From NCBI GenBank assembly GCA_964247055.1, contig OZ176053.1, positions 11,594,001-11,658,000 of the forward strand: a DNA stretch of 64,000 nucleotides, in the 5' to 3' direction. The translations under genes and the position numbers were made by a program. The notes beneath the pieces are model-generated. The model did not search any database. It was not told where the DNA came from and saw nothing but the letters and a program-made list of their open reading frames with translations. Shown piece by piece: positions 12,301 through 21,859 of this stretch (positions are counted from its first letter, which is position 1; every line of letters begins with the position of its first letter). The stretch is from Paragordius varius (Eukaryota > Nematomorpha).

Positions 12301-13903
12301 AAACCGCGGTTCCAATTCTAAATTGTGAAACTTTTTTTAAAAAAATGATTTTTAGATTTATAAAAGGTTTAAAAATGGTTTGCAAAATTAATCCTTTTTA
12401 ATAAATATTTGGTATAGTTTTAAAAAAATATTAAATTTGAAAACGGAATTATTATTGACATTAGATGTTCAGATAACACCTGCAGTTTAAAATTATGACA
12501 ATTTTATTTAAAATTATTGTAACCCGATTTTACAATAAACAACGAATACAAAACATTCAATTGATTTACCATGTCTTTTGTAAACTAACATCATTTAACG
12601 TCTGAAAAAATGATTGTTTTATTTTGGATTAAATCAAAAAACGTGGGTGTTTTAAAAATGAGAACCCAATAGTATAAACTAGATAATCCTAATTATGTCG
12701 TAATTTTGTGACTAAAGTGTTATCATATTAAAACAAAAATTCTATTTTTACGGATTAAATATTTTTTAAAACATATATATTCAAACAATATCCAATACTA
12801 TTGATCGTACAATTGATGAAAACCCCTACACACACGTTTAATATTGATTACTAATATTGAAAAAAAGCACATTTATAGTCTCTTGTTATGAAGGTATAAA
12901 ACACTCGCCGCCCCAGAAATGGGAGTTATTATTAAAAAAATTGTCCAGTTAAGGGGAGTCCAAAACAATTTACCACCCATCAAAACTACTTACTTCTCTT
13001 TTTAACATTCCAGGTCCAGAATAATAAAAAAAAATTATGGTTATTGAAATAAAATTTATTACTATCTGATGAATTTATCAAAATTTTAAGAATACTCCTA
13101 TATGCCAGATATTCCAAATAACAAAATTATATTCCTAATTAAATCGGTTTTACATTCGAATATATGTATTTTAAAAAAATATTTAACCAGAATGATATCA
13201 ACTATATAACAAAAAACACATATGGTTACGTTTAACATAAGAACTAAGCCTTTCTCATCTTTCATTAGATTGGTCCATGGATATTCCAAAACATGGCTAA
13301 AAGCATTAAGTGATGCGCTATACATAATAAGGGATATATATTGTTTTATAGGATATATAAAAGTTTAAGATGGAACCTTGATAGAAATTTACCAAAAATT
13401 AGTGGTTTCTGCAAAGTCGCATTAAATCCCAAATGTTTCTGTGTATTTATAGATGCTGTAAAAGAAAATTGTTCACATTCCCCAGCAAAATTATTAATTT
13501 TTAAAAATGAAGACTAAAATAGATATTTATAGTACAAGTGATGAATCATAATTTCCAACTAGGGTGTTTAAGCCTGCCCCAATAACTCCGGGTTCTTTTA
13601 ATCGATATTCAATCATATATCCATCTAAAATAATTAATATAAAAAACCTTTATGCTTGGATAAAAATGATTGAACATCTGAAAAAGTTCCCAGTCGCCTC
13701 AAATTATCATCAACTTCGGATAACAATAATAAAAACTAAATATAATCAAAAACTACTTCAGTGTAATCCTTGGTCCCTATTAATTTACTTACAATTTTTG
13801 TCAAAAATTTGGAATTGGTTCGTTTGATACCACTAAAATCTATTCGATTTATAGTAATATCCTAAAAAAATATATAAAATCATACTTTTGAATCAAAAGG
13901 CAT
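8552..13903 (-). CDS. SAMM50: Mitochondrial barrel-assembly protein Sam50 (SAMM50), 12 exons
   Basis: Sam50 is the outer-membrane Omp85-type barrel of the SAM complex; it folds and inserts beta-barrel proteins such as VDAC and Tom40. Inferred exons: 13886-13903, 13757-13861, 13648-13735, 13536-13624, 13377-13513, 13230-13317, 13188-13201, 11863-11995, 10378-10581, 9897-10161, 9150-9347, 8552-8745. All phases agree; the total is 1,533 nt, 510 residues. Start MPFDSK, then a POTRA domain (DITINRIDFSGIKRT, NLRRLGTF). The barrel follows: GAGLNTLVGN, YDTRDNAFLPNYGTLLKVEQ, DKFYLGGPLSFRGFTFGGLG (the family's L6 RGF motif) and a C-terminal strand with GVGLVLNFGNMARCEFNYC. Human Sam50 has 469 residues; the surplus is mainly a Ser/Asn/Asp-rich loop of about 40 residues before YLGG. 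The first introns are 21-28 nt. Identity is near certain; exons 6-8 are the least sure. Confidence 0.92.
9355..9388. repeat. (TA)n microsatellite next to a SAMM50 splice acceptor
   Basis: About 17 TA units lie directly upstream (on the gene strand) of the acceptor TTGCCTAG that begins the exon at 9,347, inside what should be the branch-point and polypyrimidine region. Confidence 0.85.
10690..11050 (-). mobile_element. Mariner transposase fragment in a SAMM50 intron
   Basis: Broken frames on the minus strand match the central and 3' part of a mariner (DD34D) transposase. In order: PAKPISTN...KIVLCVWWG, TVNTQRYRQ, KHGKMILLH and the catalytic-region motif NAPSHT (seen as CNAPSHTTKS). Several frame changes separate them, so it is dead. 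It lies wholly in the intron between the SAMM50 exons 10378-10581 and 11863-11995 and is less AT-rich than its surroundings. I did not find its terminal repeats or the 5' half. Confidence 0.7.
13188..13201 (-). other. 14-nt micro-exon of SAMM50 (tentative)
   Basis: The 14 bases TTGATATCATTCTG lie between the 28-nt intron and a GTTAAA donor. They encode LISF plus two bases of the next codon, which the downstream exon completes (C) before KHLSYAFGVEGSFRE. This restores the spacing expected from the human protein (SFPIWKTSHTVKWEGVWRE). No other arrangement I tried keeps phase. Confidence 0.5.
13202..13229 (-). other. 28-nt intron 6 of SAMM50 (tentative)
   Basis: Begins GTAACC and ends TTATATAG (minus strand). 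It is inferred because exon 13230-13317 ends in phase 0 while exon 11863-11995 must be entered in phase 2. This intron plus the 14-nt exon that follows satisfies both phases and gives a length close to the family's. Confidence 0.5.
13514..13535 (-). other. 22-nt intron 4 of SAMM50
   Basis: Begins GTACTATAAA and ends ATTTTAG (minus strand), phase 0. Removal joins LVGNYDSSL to SSFLKINNFAGE and aligns gap-free with human [21 protein letters not shown]. Without removal there is an in-frame TAA and a frame shift. Confidence 0.8.
13625..13647 (-). other. 23-nt intron 3 of SAMM50
   Basis: Begins GTTTTTT and ends ATTTTAG (minus strand), phase 1. Joining gives FLSKHK-D-GYMIEYRLKEPG, continuing the family alignment into VGAGLNTLVGN-like sequence. 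Its length is not a multiple of three and it contains a stop, so it must be removed. Confidence 0.8.
13736..13756 (-). other. 21-nt intron 2 of SAMM50
   Basis: Begins GTAG and ends TATTTAG (minus strand) and contains an in-frame TAG. Removing 21 nt gives ...KDYTE-FLLLLSEVDDNLRRLGTF, which aligns without gaps to the human segment IEVMRKSHEAREKLLRLGIF. An 18-nt alternative using the next GT is possible but aligns less well. Confidence 0.75.
13862..13885 (-). other. 24-nt intron 1 of SAMM50
   Basis: On the minus strand it begins GTATG and ends TTTTTTAG. It splits MPFDSK from DITINRIDFSG in phase 0. Without removal the frame is shifted only by stops inside the block, not by length; removal puts the start codon directly onto the family's POTRA strand. 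Confidence 0.7.
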
Positions 13904-14325
13904 GGCGTTAAACCCAGAAAGGTAAAACGTTATATGAAATTGATGTGCAATATTTTGCAGATGCACAATTGATTGAGCCTTATGTTATAAGCTTGTATCG
14001 GTTGTGAAACTATTATTCGCCGTCCTCATATCAAAATTTTCTTCTGACATCTAAGATCCGAATTGTGAGTGTGAAATAAACACATGCTAGAAGTTTCTTA
14101 AAGCTTTTTGAAGTTATTTATTCATTTATTAACATACGTTTACCTTATTGTATTAGCGCCTAAAAAATTCAGAAAAACGGGTACAAATAGGTTTTGAATT
14201 TGTTTTGCTTTTATATGTAGGTTATAGTATTTACTAATATTTTTCGGACTAATCCTTTAGCTTAAACTAAAAAAAATCTATTCAAATTTTGCCATTTTCT
14301 GACATGGAGGCGCTACCACAAAAGT
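13904..14325. other. Upstream region of SAMM50
   Basis: About 420 bases upstream of the SAMM50 start codon on its own strand. Its promoter should lie here, but I see no clear core promoter motif, and no coding frame. Confidence 0.35.
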
Positions 14326-14480
14326 GGAAATAATGGGTGGAGTGATAGAAAATATTTTTGACTTAACTTGCGATTTTTTCAACTCATAGCTTGCTTTCAT
14401 GTGATAAAAAATAATATTAAGGCACTTAAGTCAAGGAAGAAAACTTGAACAAAAGGTAGTAAAAAATCATATGATTAAAA
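14326..14480. repeat. Fragment of the 1-kb TIR element seen at 18,058
   Basis: Carries GGGTGGAGTGAT, then TTTGACTTAACTTGC, a TAGCTTGCTTTCATGTGATA block and CTTAAGTCAAGGAAG. These match one terminal arm of the element at 18,058-19,035. It abuts the hAT element starting at 14,496. Confidence 0.55.
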
Positions 14481-14495
14481 TAAACTTGAAATAGG

Positions 14496-17441
14496 TAGGG
14501 TGACCAGACGACCCGTTTTTTCACACTTTGTCCCGGCTACGTTTTTGAAATGTCCCGCTTTTTCACGGTTATATAAAAAAAATTTAAAACATTTAATTTA
14601 ATAAAAAATTTATTTTTTTATTCGTTTAAATTTTTTATCATTAGTTATCTAAAAATCTATATCAATTTTGAATTATTTTTTATCTTTAAATCAAAAATAT
14701 TTATTTTTTTCGAATTTATATCATATGATTATACACTTTGCTTCCTACTCCTACTGAACATTATCAAAAAGAATTAATACCACAAATCGGTAACTTATAC
14801 TTTTACTCCAGGAAATTAATGTAATAAAATATTTTTTTATACTAATATTTTAGTTATATTACCTGCCAACATCATCAAATAGACAAATTAATACCACAAA
14901 TCGGTAGCTTATACGTTTACTCCAGAAAATTAAGATAATATAACATTTTTTTATACTAATATTAGGTTAAAAATATGAGTACTAAAAGAGGTTGTAAATT
15001 TAACGATGAATAACACTTCAATTCAAATTGGGATATCTAAATACCCCAGACTAAACTTAAATTAGGAATTTTAAAAAACTAGTGAAGGAAACGGTCCCAA
15101 TTCAAATCTATGCTTCTATCCTTATAAAAATTATATAAATACGCCAAAATATCTAAATAAAATTTTGTTTTGACCATGTCAAACTACTTCGACGCATTTT
15201 TATTTTACAAAATTTTTCGCAAAATTTCGTCTTCATTCAATTTTAAGGGTAATATTAAAGCTAATTTTTTATTAAAATACATCTAACATTGATAGAAATA
15301 GAAAAGGCAGATTTGATATTATTTTTCAATTTATCATTGCACACATGTCACGCTAATTTTTTGACTTTTGGTTTTAGCTTAAAATAAGTAATACCAGGTA
15401 TTTTTAAATAAAAATTTTTATATATTTCGGTTTATCAATGTTAAAAAAATGCAAAATTTTACCATGGTTTTGATTCCTTCCATATTTTCTATTGAATGTA
15501 ATTTTAGACAGGCCTGGAGTATTCTACCTTAATTTGATTTGAAGCACTAAAATGAATGTGTTGTATCTAAATGTTAATGAAATAATTCACTTGTTACATG
15601 TTCTTAATGCGAGGGGGAAATTACCCTAGTACATGGCGGCAAGCATGGTATTACAAAGCATCTGGAAACATAGAAACATAAAAATGTTTAGATATGGCTG
15701 CATCATCTTACAAAATAAGCGATTTTTATAGAAAAACCGCTTTTGGAGAGGAAGAAAAGAATTTGACACTAGCCGAAGGCGTATTATCTTTTCATGCCGT
15801 TAATCACAATCATTCCTTTATATCTATGGATTGTACCTCACAAGTTATTAATACCTTATTCAATAAAAAATTTACATGTGCCCGTACAAATGAAGCCATT
15901 GTATGTGTCCTTTCGCCACATGCATTTTCTAAAATACAAAAAGATTTGCTGAAAATTATTTCATATCGCCATACTCTGATGCATCAAATCACAAGGAACC
16001 AAAATTATTCCCACTTTAATAAGACATTTTGATTCAGAAACCGGAGTAAAAATTAAATATTTAGATTTTATTTCTCTACCCGGTCAAAATTCTGACTTAA
16101 TTTTTACTTCAATAATGTTCTAGAAAAAATTATTAAAAGACAAAATCATCGCATATTGCGCTGACAACACCAATACGAACTTCGGCGGAAAGGTAAGGAG
16201 AGAAACAAAAAATATTTTTCATATAGATAATCTTAATCAAAACATTATTGGCGTTAGGTGTGCAGCGCATATAATACACAACGCTATTCAAACAGCTTCT
16301 GATTTGTTACCCCTAGATGTGGAAAATGTAGTTGTTAAAATATACTATTTCAATATATACACGGTACGCGTTGAAACGCTTAAGGAATTTTGTGATGCAA
16401 AAGTTCAATATCAAAAAATGCTTGGATACTGTAAAACTCATTGGATCACTCTTCTGATAGCTATCGAAAGAATTTTAAAAATGTATGATCCTTTAAAATT
16501 TTATTTTTTTATCACAGGACAAATGTCCTACAACTTTGGAAAAGTTTGTTAAAAGTGATTCTTCAAAAATATGGTTAGAGTTCCTACTTAATCAAGCTTC
16601 TCTCTTTGAAAATGTTATTAAATTGATAGAGACAAAACTTCGGCAATCGAAGTAGCCAATGAAGTTAGTAACCAAAAAATCCAATGTCAAAAAAAATTAG
16701 AAAATAATTACCATTAACCATCCGCAATATTATAAATAAATTAGAAAAACAAGGCCTAATAAATCGATAAGATATACTGCACCATATAAAATATACAAAC
16801 TGTAAGATTTTTTGGAAGACTGGACGGTGCAATCAAGGAATCGATCATTTTCATCGGATAATTAAAACCAGAATTTAATTGGTGCGATATAAAAATCTTT
16901 TGATTACATCTGGATCTCCCAAATATTCCCAAATAATCTCTGGAGTATCATTAGTTAAAAAGTATATAATAATGAAAAGTTTAAATATAAACAACAGAAA
17001 TATGCAGTAGAAAAGAAATGGTTAGAATTCATCATTTTGAACCAAACTATGTTCCATACAATAATATTTTAAAAATGAGGAATTTGCACTATCTTTACCT
17101 GGAACCAACGTTGCTCTTGTTTTTCCCACAGTAAATCAGGTGTGGACATCGGAAAAATCAAATTTAAATGTTGCTTTAAAGGCCATTTTATCTGTCAAAT
17201 ATAATTTGACAGATTCTTGTGATAACTTCTACAATATTTTAAAAAATGATGACACTCTGCTAAAACATTCACTCAAATAAATTTACCAGGGAATAAAATA
17301 TTTTTTTATATTTATAATGAATTTGTGTTAAAAACTAATAAATAAATAAATATTTTGTATAAAAATTTTTGGTTCCCCCTTTCATGCCTCCCCTTTCTCA
17401 GATTTGTCCCGCTTTTTTCCTCAAAAAATCCGATCACCCTA
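14496..17441 (+). mobile_element. hAT transposon copy 1, decayed, with MITE insertion
   Basis: Termini are imperfect inverted repeats (TAGGGTGACCAGACG at left; CCGATCACCCTA at right), with GTCCCG-rich subterminal sequence. The flanks GAAATAGG and GGTATAGG agree at 6 of 8 positions, fitting a decayed 8-bp hAT target duplication. On the plus strand it has the remains of a transposase: a BED-like start region, MAASSYKISDFYRKTAFG (15,694 on), CADNTNTNFGG, GVRCAAHIIHNAIQTASDLL and VETLKEFCDAKVQYQKMLGY (16,304 on). The transposase is interrupted by several stops and by a 570-bp MITE at its 5' end. It is a close relative of the minus-strand copy at 46,068-52,788. Confidence 0.85.
15011..15577 (-). 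mobile_element. MITE copy A (~570 bp), inserted in hAT copy 1
   Basis: Ends pair as TAACACTTC...CAAATTGGG and its complement, with ATACCCCAG-type subterminal palindromes. It lies in reverse orientation relative to copies at 20,152, 23,919 and 28,636. Comparison with hAT copy 2 shows that it interrupts the hAT coding region just after a GTAAATT-TAACGAT block, so it is younger than that hAT insertion. Confidence 0.75.
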
Positions 17442-18057
17442 GGTATAGGACACACTTGACATATACAACTTGGAAAAATTTATTTTGGTAACTTTTTATT
17501 ATAATTAGGGTTTAATATGTAATTGGAACCTTTGATCTGTTTATTTGATAATTTTGGCTAATTTTACATATTCAACTGGTTGGATACAGAAGAGAATAAA
17601 ATGTATGGAAAAACTGTACAAAATGTTTTTAAATAGAAATTAAAGTATCCTATTATAATTTCCATGAACTCTTAAAATAAACATATGCAAAATTACAAGT
17701 TTGTTTTTAATTTATTTAATAGAAATTAATCCCACTCCGGGTAAAGTTTTTTTGTTTCATCAAAGTGCATCAAGAGGATGCAGACCCACGTCGCTATTTA
17801 CAGAAAACGTCTCATGCTACCTTTCACACCAGAATGCATCAATTACATCCCTTTGTTGTTTGGATATGGGTTGACTTATAGGCATTATTTTTTTAATATA
17901 CTTGTATCTAAATTTTAATAAGGGAAGGATAATTTTTGAAAATCTATAAAAAATATATATATTTTCAAAAAATTAACCATAATTTATAGATCAGGATTAG
18001 TAAAGACGAATTTAGGGTGCGTCCTATTGAATTAGGTGTGTTTTTTAACGTGCAACA
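17442..18057. other. No recognised feature
   Basis: AT-rich stretch between two transposons. A less AT-rich block at 17,760-17,880 may be a transposon scrap, but I could not place it. Confidence 0.35.
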
Positions 18058-19035
18058 ATTTATGGGTGGGGTGATAAAAAAAGTCCCACTTGTAAATCAA
18101 GCGTACCAAGGTGAGCAAGTTTACTTAAGCCAGTAAGCGTACACTTGAATATCGGTGATAAAAAAACACTTAAGTCAAGTCTTTTGCCATTGAATGTAAC
18201 ATTTTTATGCCACCTAATTTGAACTTTACAGCAATTATTTTGATCATTTTCAGCCAAAATTTATGATATAAGGCACAAAAAAGATAAACAATTAATACAA
18301 TATGGCATTTATTAAAGTTTCTCAAACTCACTGGTACCTATCTAATTTAATATTATCGAATATTAAGCCCGGTAATAATTTTTAAGTTATCGTCGTTAAA
18401 ATTATCTCTATTATTTTACCTTACTACTCATTTTGTTAGTCCATTAATGGGAAGATGTTAATACAATATATTATTATTGATTATCCATTACATTAGAAAT
18501 AAATTTATGATGAAATAAATTCTTTATTAGTTAATAAATAGTGAAGTAATTTTTAGATTTTATTAAACAAAGAAATTTTACAATATTAATGTTTAATTTT
18601 AAGTAATTTAGAATCAAATTTTTTTGCGGGTTCACGGAATGAATGTATTTAGCACATTTTATACATTGTTCTTATATATTTGCAAAGTTATTCTAGAAAA
18701 TTTATCCTCTTTTGTATCCACGCACTTTGAATAGGTTTATTAGCCAAAATTTATTAGATATAAAATTTATATCATTAACTAAGGTTTTAATTACACATAA
18801 AGCCTAATTAACATCCATAAATAGCTTCCAAAATAATGATATCCATATTTTAAAATCTGACAAGTATGCCCCACACCACACTTGAAAAATCTATAAGTTT
18901 ATTTTATCACATCTGAATCAAGTTTTCTTACTTGACTTAAGTCGTCTAATGTTAAATTTTTTTTATCACATGAAAGCAAGCCATGACTTGAAAAACTTGC
19001 AAGTGAAGCAAAGAAAATTTTTGATCACCCCAATT
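18058..19035. mobile_element. ~980-bp non-autonomous TIR element
   Basis: Left end ATGGGTGGGGTGATAAAAA and right end TTTTTGATCACCCC are imperfect inverted repeats. Both arms carry several CTTAAGTCAAG and CTTGCAAGT-type subterminal motifs and TGTGATAAAA blocks in inverted order. It has no coding capacity. A partial arm is also found at 14,326-14,480. Class uncertain; the termini resemble hAT-type MITEs. Confidence 0.6.
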
Positions 19036-19189
19036 ATAGAGTACCACAAAGTAAATAAAATTCATAAATTAGGCATAAAACCAAAAGCACCATGATTTTC
19101 TTAAATTTTTCTTTCGTATATATATACATCAGGTTATTTTTTATACACTCTAGGTCGCATTGTTATAAAAAAACATCTTTTTGAAAAAT

Positions 19190-19990
19190 GTAAAATTATA
19201 AAATGACCTCATCTCAAACTTTTTTGCCGCCATATTTTATATATTTTTTACAAATTGCTATTTAAAAATGTAAACAATTAATTTTAAAAAGCTTTGATCT
19301 AGATTTTACCAGCAAAATCTTGATGTATTTATTCAGCTGTTCATTTCAATTGCGTTTTGGCGAACTGAAAAAAGGCATTTTATTTAATACATGAGAGCAA
19401 TGTTTGATAATTTAATTTTATATAAAATAACTTTCGAAACCATTTATTTACAATGAGCTCTGGAATATAAAACAACCCCATGTAAGACAGGACAAAAAAG
19501 TAAAAAGGTAATAAAGTGTTTGCCTTCCGTTACCTTTTGCGGTAGCGAGATATAAATAAAGTTATTAAGCCTAATTCAAAAATATTTCCTTTAGTTTTTT
19601 AGGCGCATCATACAAGTATTTTTTTGAAAAAATAAAATTGCATTACTCATCTTAAACTTTTGCCGTCACCTTTTCTTCTTCCAACAGGAAAATAGTATAA
19701 TATAGTTAATAACTTAAAACTTCCAGACTACATTTTACTAGCAAAAAGATTAATTTTGATTTTTATGTGGAGGTGTTCATTTCAATCGTGTTATGGACTG
19801 TCTCCATTTATGACTTAAAAATCACAAAAGTGTTATCTCTTTTATTTAATGCATATGAGCAATGTTTGATAATTAAATTTTAACTATTTAACCGTTGTTT
19901 ATTTACAAAATTGAGCTCTGATAAAACTACCCAAAAGGTAAACTAGGACAAAAAATTAAAAATTAATTAAAGGTTAATGAAGAATCGCCT
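19190..19990. repeat. Two related ~400-bp copies of an unclassified repeat
   Basis: Copies at about 19,200-19,560 and 19,630-19,990 share CTCATCT-AAACTTTT-GCCG, a TTTTACTAGCAAAA-type block, GTTCATTTCAAT-GTGTT and a run ending in GAGCTCTG. A third copy, in reverse orientation, lies at about 27,690-28,030. No coding potential. Confidence 0.55.
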
Positions 19991-20151
19991 TATTTTTAGA
20001 ACATAAGACAATTTTAAGTACATTTTTATTACAGTATGATCAATGTTTGTCTATTGTTAGATTGATAATACCCTAGCGGATATAAAACTATTTTGCTAAA
20101 AATATAAAATTTTGAAAGACAAGAAAAAATGGTATAACAATTTGTTGTTTT

Positions 20152-20702
20152 AACACTTGGATAAAACACATCTCCTTCGATTCAAATTGGGGTAATTGGA
20201 TACCCCAGGCCTGTTTAAAATTAAATAATAAAAAAATATGGAACGGATTGAAACCATGGCAAAAATTTGCACTTTCATAACATTGATGAATTAAAAGATA
20301 TAAAAAATTTCAATCAAAACTACTTGATATTAATTTTTAGGTAAAACCTCAAGGTAGAAATTTAGTCCACATGACATGTGGGCACAAGCTAAATTTAAAA
20401 AGAAAACAAAATAAACCACTTTTTCTGTTTCTATCAATGTTAGATGTAATATAAATAAAAATTTAGCTTTCATTTTAGCTTTTAAATCAATTAAACACAA
20501 TATTTTGCAAAAATTAGGTGCCGAAGTAGTTTGATGTGAAACTTTTTTTAAAAAACCAAATTTATTTTGGCTTATTTATATAATTTTTATAGGATAGAAG
20601 CATAAATTTAAATTGGGACCGTTTCTTTCAGTAGTCTTTTTGAAATTTGATTTAAATATAGTCTGGGGTATTTATATACCCCAATTTGAATCGAAGTGTT
20701 AA
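20152..20702 (+). mobile_element. MITE copy B (~550 bp)
   Basis: Starts AACACTTGGATA with a CGATTCAAATTGGGGTA block and ends with its complement, TACCCCAATTTGAATCG-AAGTGTT. It is the best preserved forward copy of the family found in this window (A, C, D and E are the others). No coding potential. Confidence 0.8.
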
Positions 20703-21103
20703 CCCTGCGCTATTGTATTAAAAATAAACCAGAATCGACAAATATTAGTGTACATACTATAGTGGCGTATTTTTTATGGCGAAATATTTCTAATCCATAT
20801 GTAACATGTGGGACTCAATATCAAGTGTGTTCTTTAAATTTGAATGATCAAAGACATATTCATAAATTTTCTAATTGGTTTTACATTTTATTATTTAAGG
20901 ATAAAGGATGGAACGTTAAACAATCCTTATCTATTACATTAGATAAGGTGTGGGAATATTTTCTTGCGGAAAAATATAATAGTGTCGTTTCATGTTTTGA
21001 AGAACATTACTTTTTACCGATTACGCCAAATTGCAATGATTGGCTCTACGCATCGAAACACATAATTAAAATTATAAATCCAAGTAATGATTTTATAATT
21101 TAA
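20696..21103 (+). CDS. Unrecognised 135-residue ORF abutting MITE B
   Basis: The frame opens at the right edge of MITE B and runs 135 codons to TAA. That is long for sequence this AT-rich, and the composition (many Cys, Trp, Asn, Tyr) is protein-like. It includes the segments NPYVTCGTQYQVCSLNLND, FYILLFKDKGWNVKQSL, KVWEYFLAEKYNSVVSCFEE and NCNDWLYASKH. There is no signal peptide and no motif I can name. It could be the last exon of a host gene whose upstream exons were displaced by the MITE, or an orphan fragment of a transposon. The start codon is unsure because its first codons lie in the MITE end. Confidence 0.35.
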   Translation: MLTLRYCIKNKPESTNISVHTIVAYFLWRNISNPYVTCGTQYQVCSLNLNDQRHIHKFSNWFYILLFKDKGWNVKQSLSITLDKVWEYFLAEKYNSVVSCFEEHYFLPITPNCNDWLYASKHIIKIINPSNDFII

Positions 21104-21389
21104 GAAATTTTATATTTGTCTATCTGTGATCTATCATCTGGTTCTGTCTTGGTTTATGCAGTTGATAGTGGTATTGATTCCTTATTGACCAATGAAAATA
21201 TTTTAAAGAGTAAAAGACTGAACAATAAATAATTTGAATTCTACTTACTTTTATGCTATTTCACAAATTTTAAATGTTATTACATAAATTTTAATTATTT
21301 TGCTGATAATAGAACATCTTCATAAAGATATACTATTTATTGATCCATTAGAATTTTTGTATATTTGCTGATTTTGGAAATAAAGATTA

Positions 21390-21790
21390 TATACCCAATT
21401 ATTATAATAGCAAAGATCGTTATTTATTGCTTTTTCGATATATTTTTTCCAGTTTATTCGATTGTAAGCGAGTGCTATTAGCTGTTTTAAAGAAAGATAG
21501 GTTTCTTTGGTTAGGTTTTCGATCCAGCGCATCTTGCAGCGTCCATGTTTACTGGATCCTTCGACCTTGCCTGTCATTTGTTGGAATTCCAATTCATTAG
21601 CTCTGGCAATGTGACCAAAGTATGATAATTTCATTTTGAAGCACATGCCGATCAGGTGTATCTCTGGATTTGTCAAGGATTACGGTGTTCTTTATTTTGT
21701 CTTTCCAGGTGATTTGTTGTATCTTCCGCCAGCACCACATTTCGAAGGCATTAATGTTTCTTTTGTCATCATCTTTATTGTCCAACTTTC
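21390..21790 (-). mobile_element. LINE 3'-end fragment (RT C-terminal region)
   Basis: Minus-strand frames 21,597-21,785 and 21,320-21,676 carry the C-terminal tail of a LINE reverse-transcriptase polyprotein: AFEMWCWRKIQQITWKDKI, then KLSYFGHIARANELE, MTGKVEGSSKHGR, MRWIENLTKET and LIALAYNRINWKKYIEKAIN. The two pieces are in different frames, so there is at least one frame break. The catalytic RT core is absent. It is from a different lineage than the LINE at 48,209-51,504. Confidence 0.8.
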
Positions 21791-21859
21791 TGACGCGTAT
21801 AGCATACTAGGGAATATTAAGCATTTATTATATTGTTTGAGCAATGCATTCATTTAATC

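Noticed and set aside
13514-13885. SAMM50 as a pseudogene with small frame-breaking insertions
   Set aside because: All four blocks have GT...AG ends, similar lengths and a T-rich end. Every other exon is intact with canonical splice sites, and total phase closes exactly over 511 codons. Not formally excluded without transcripts.
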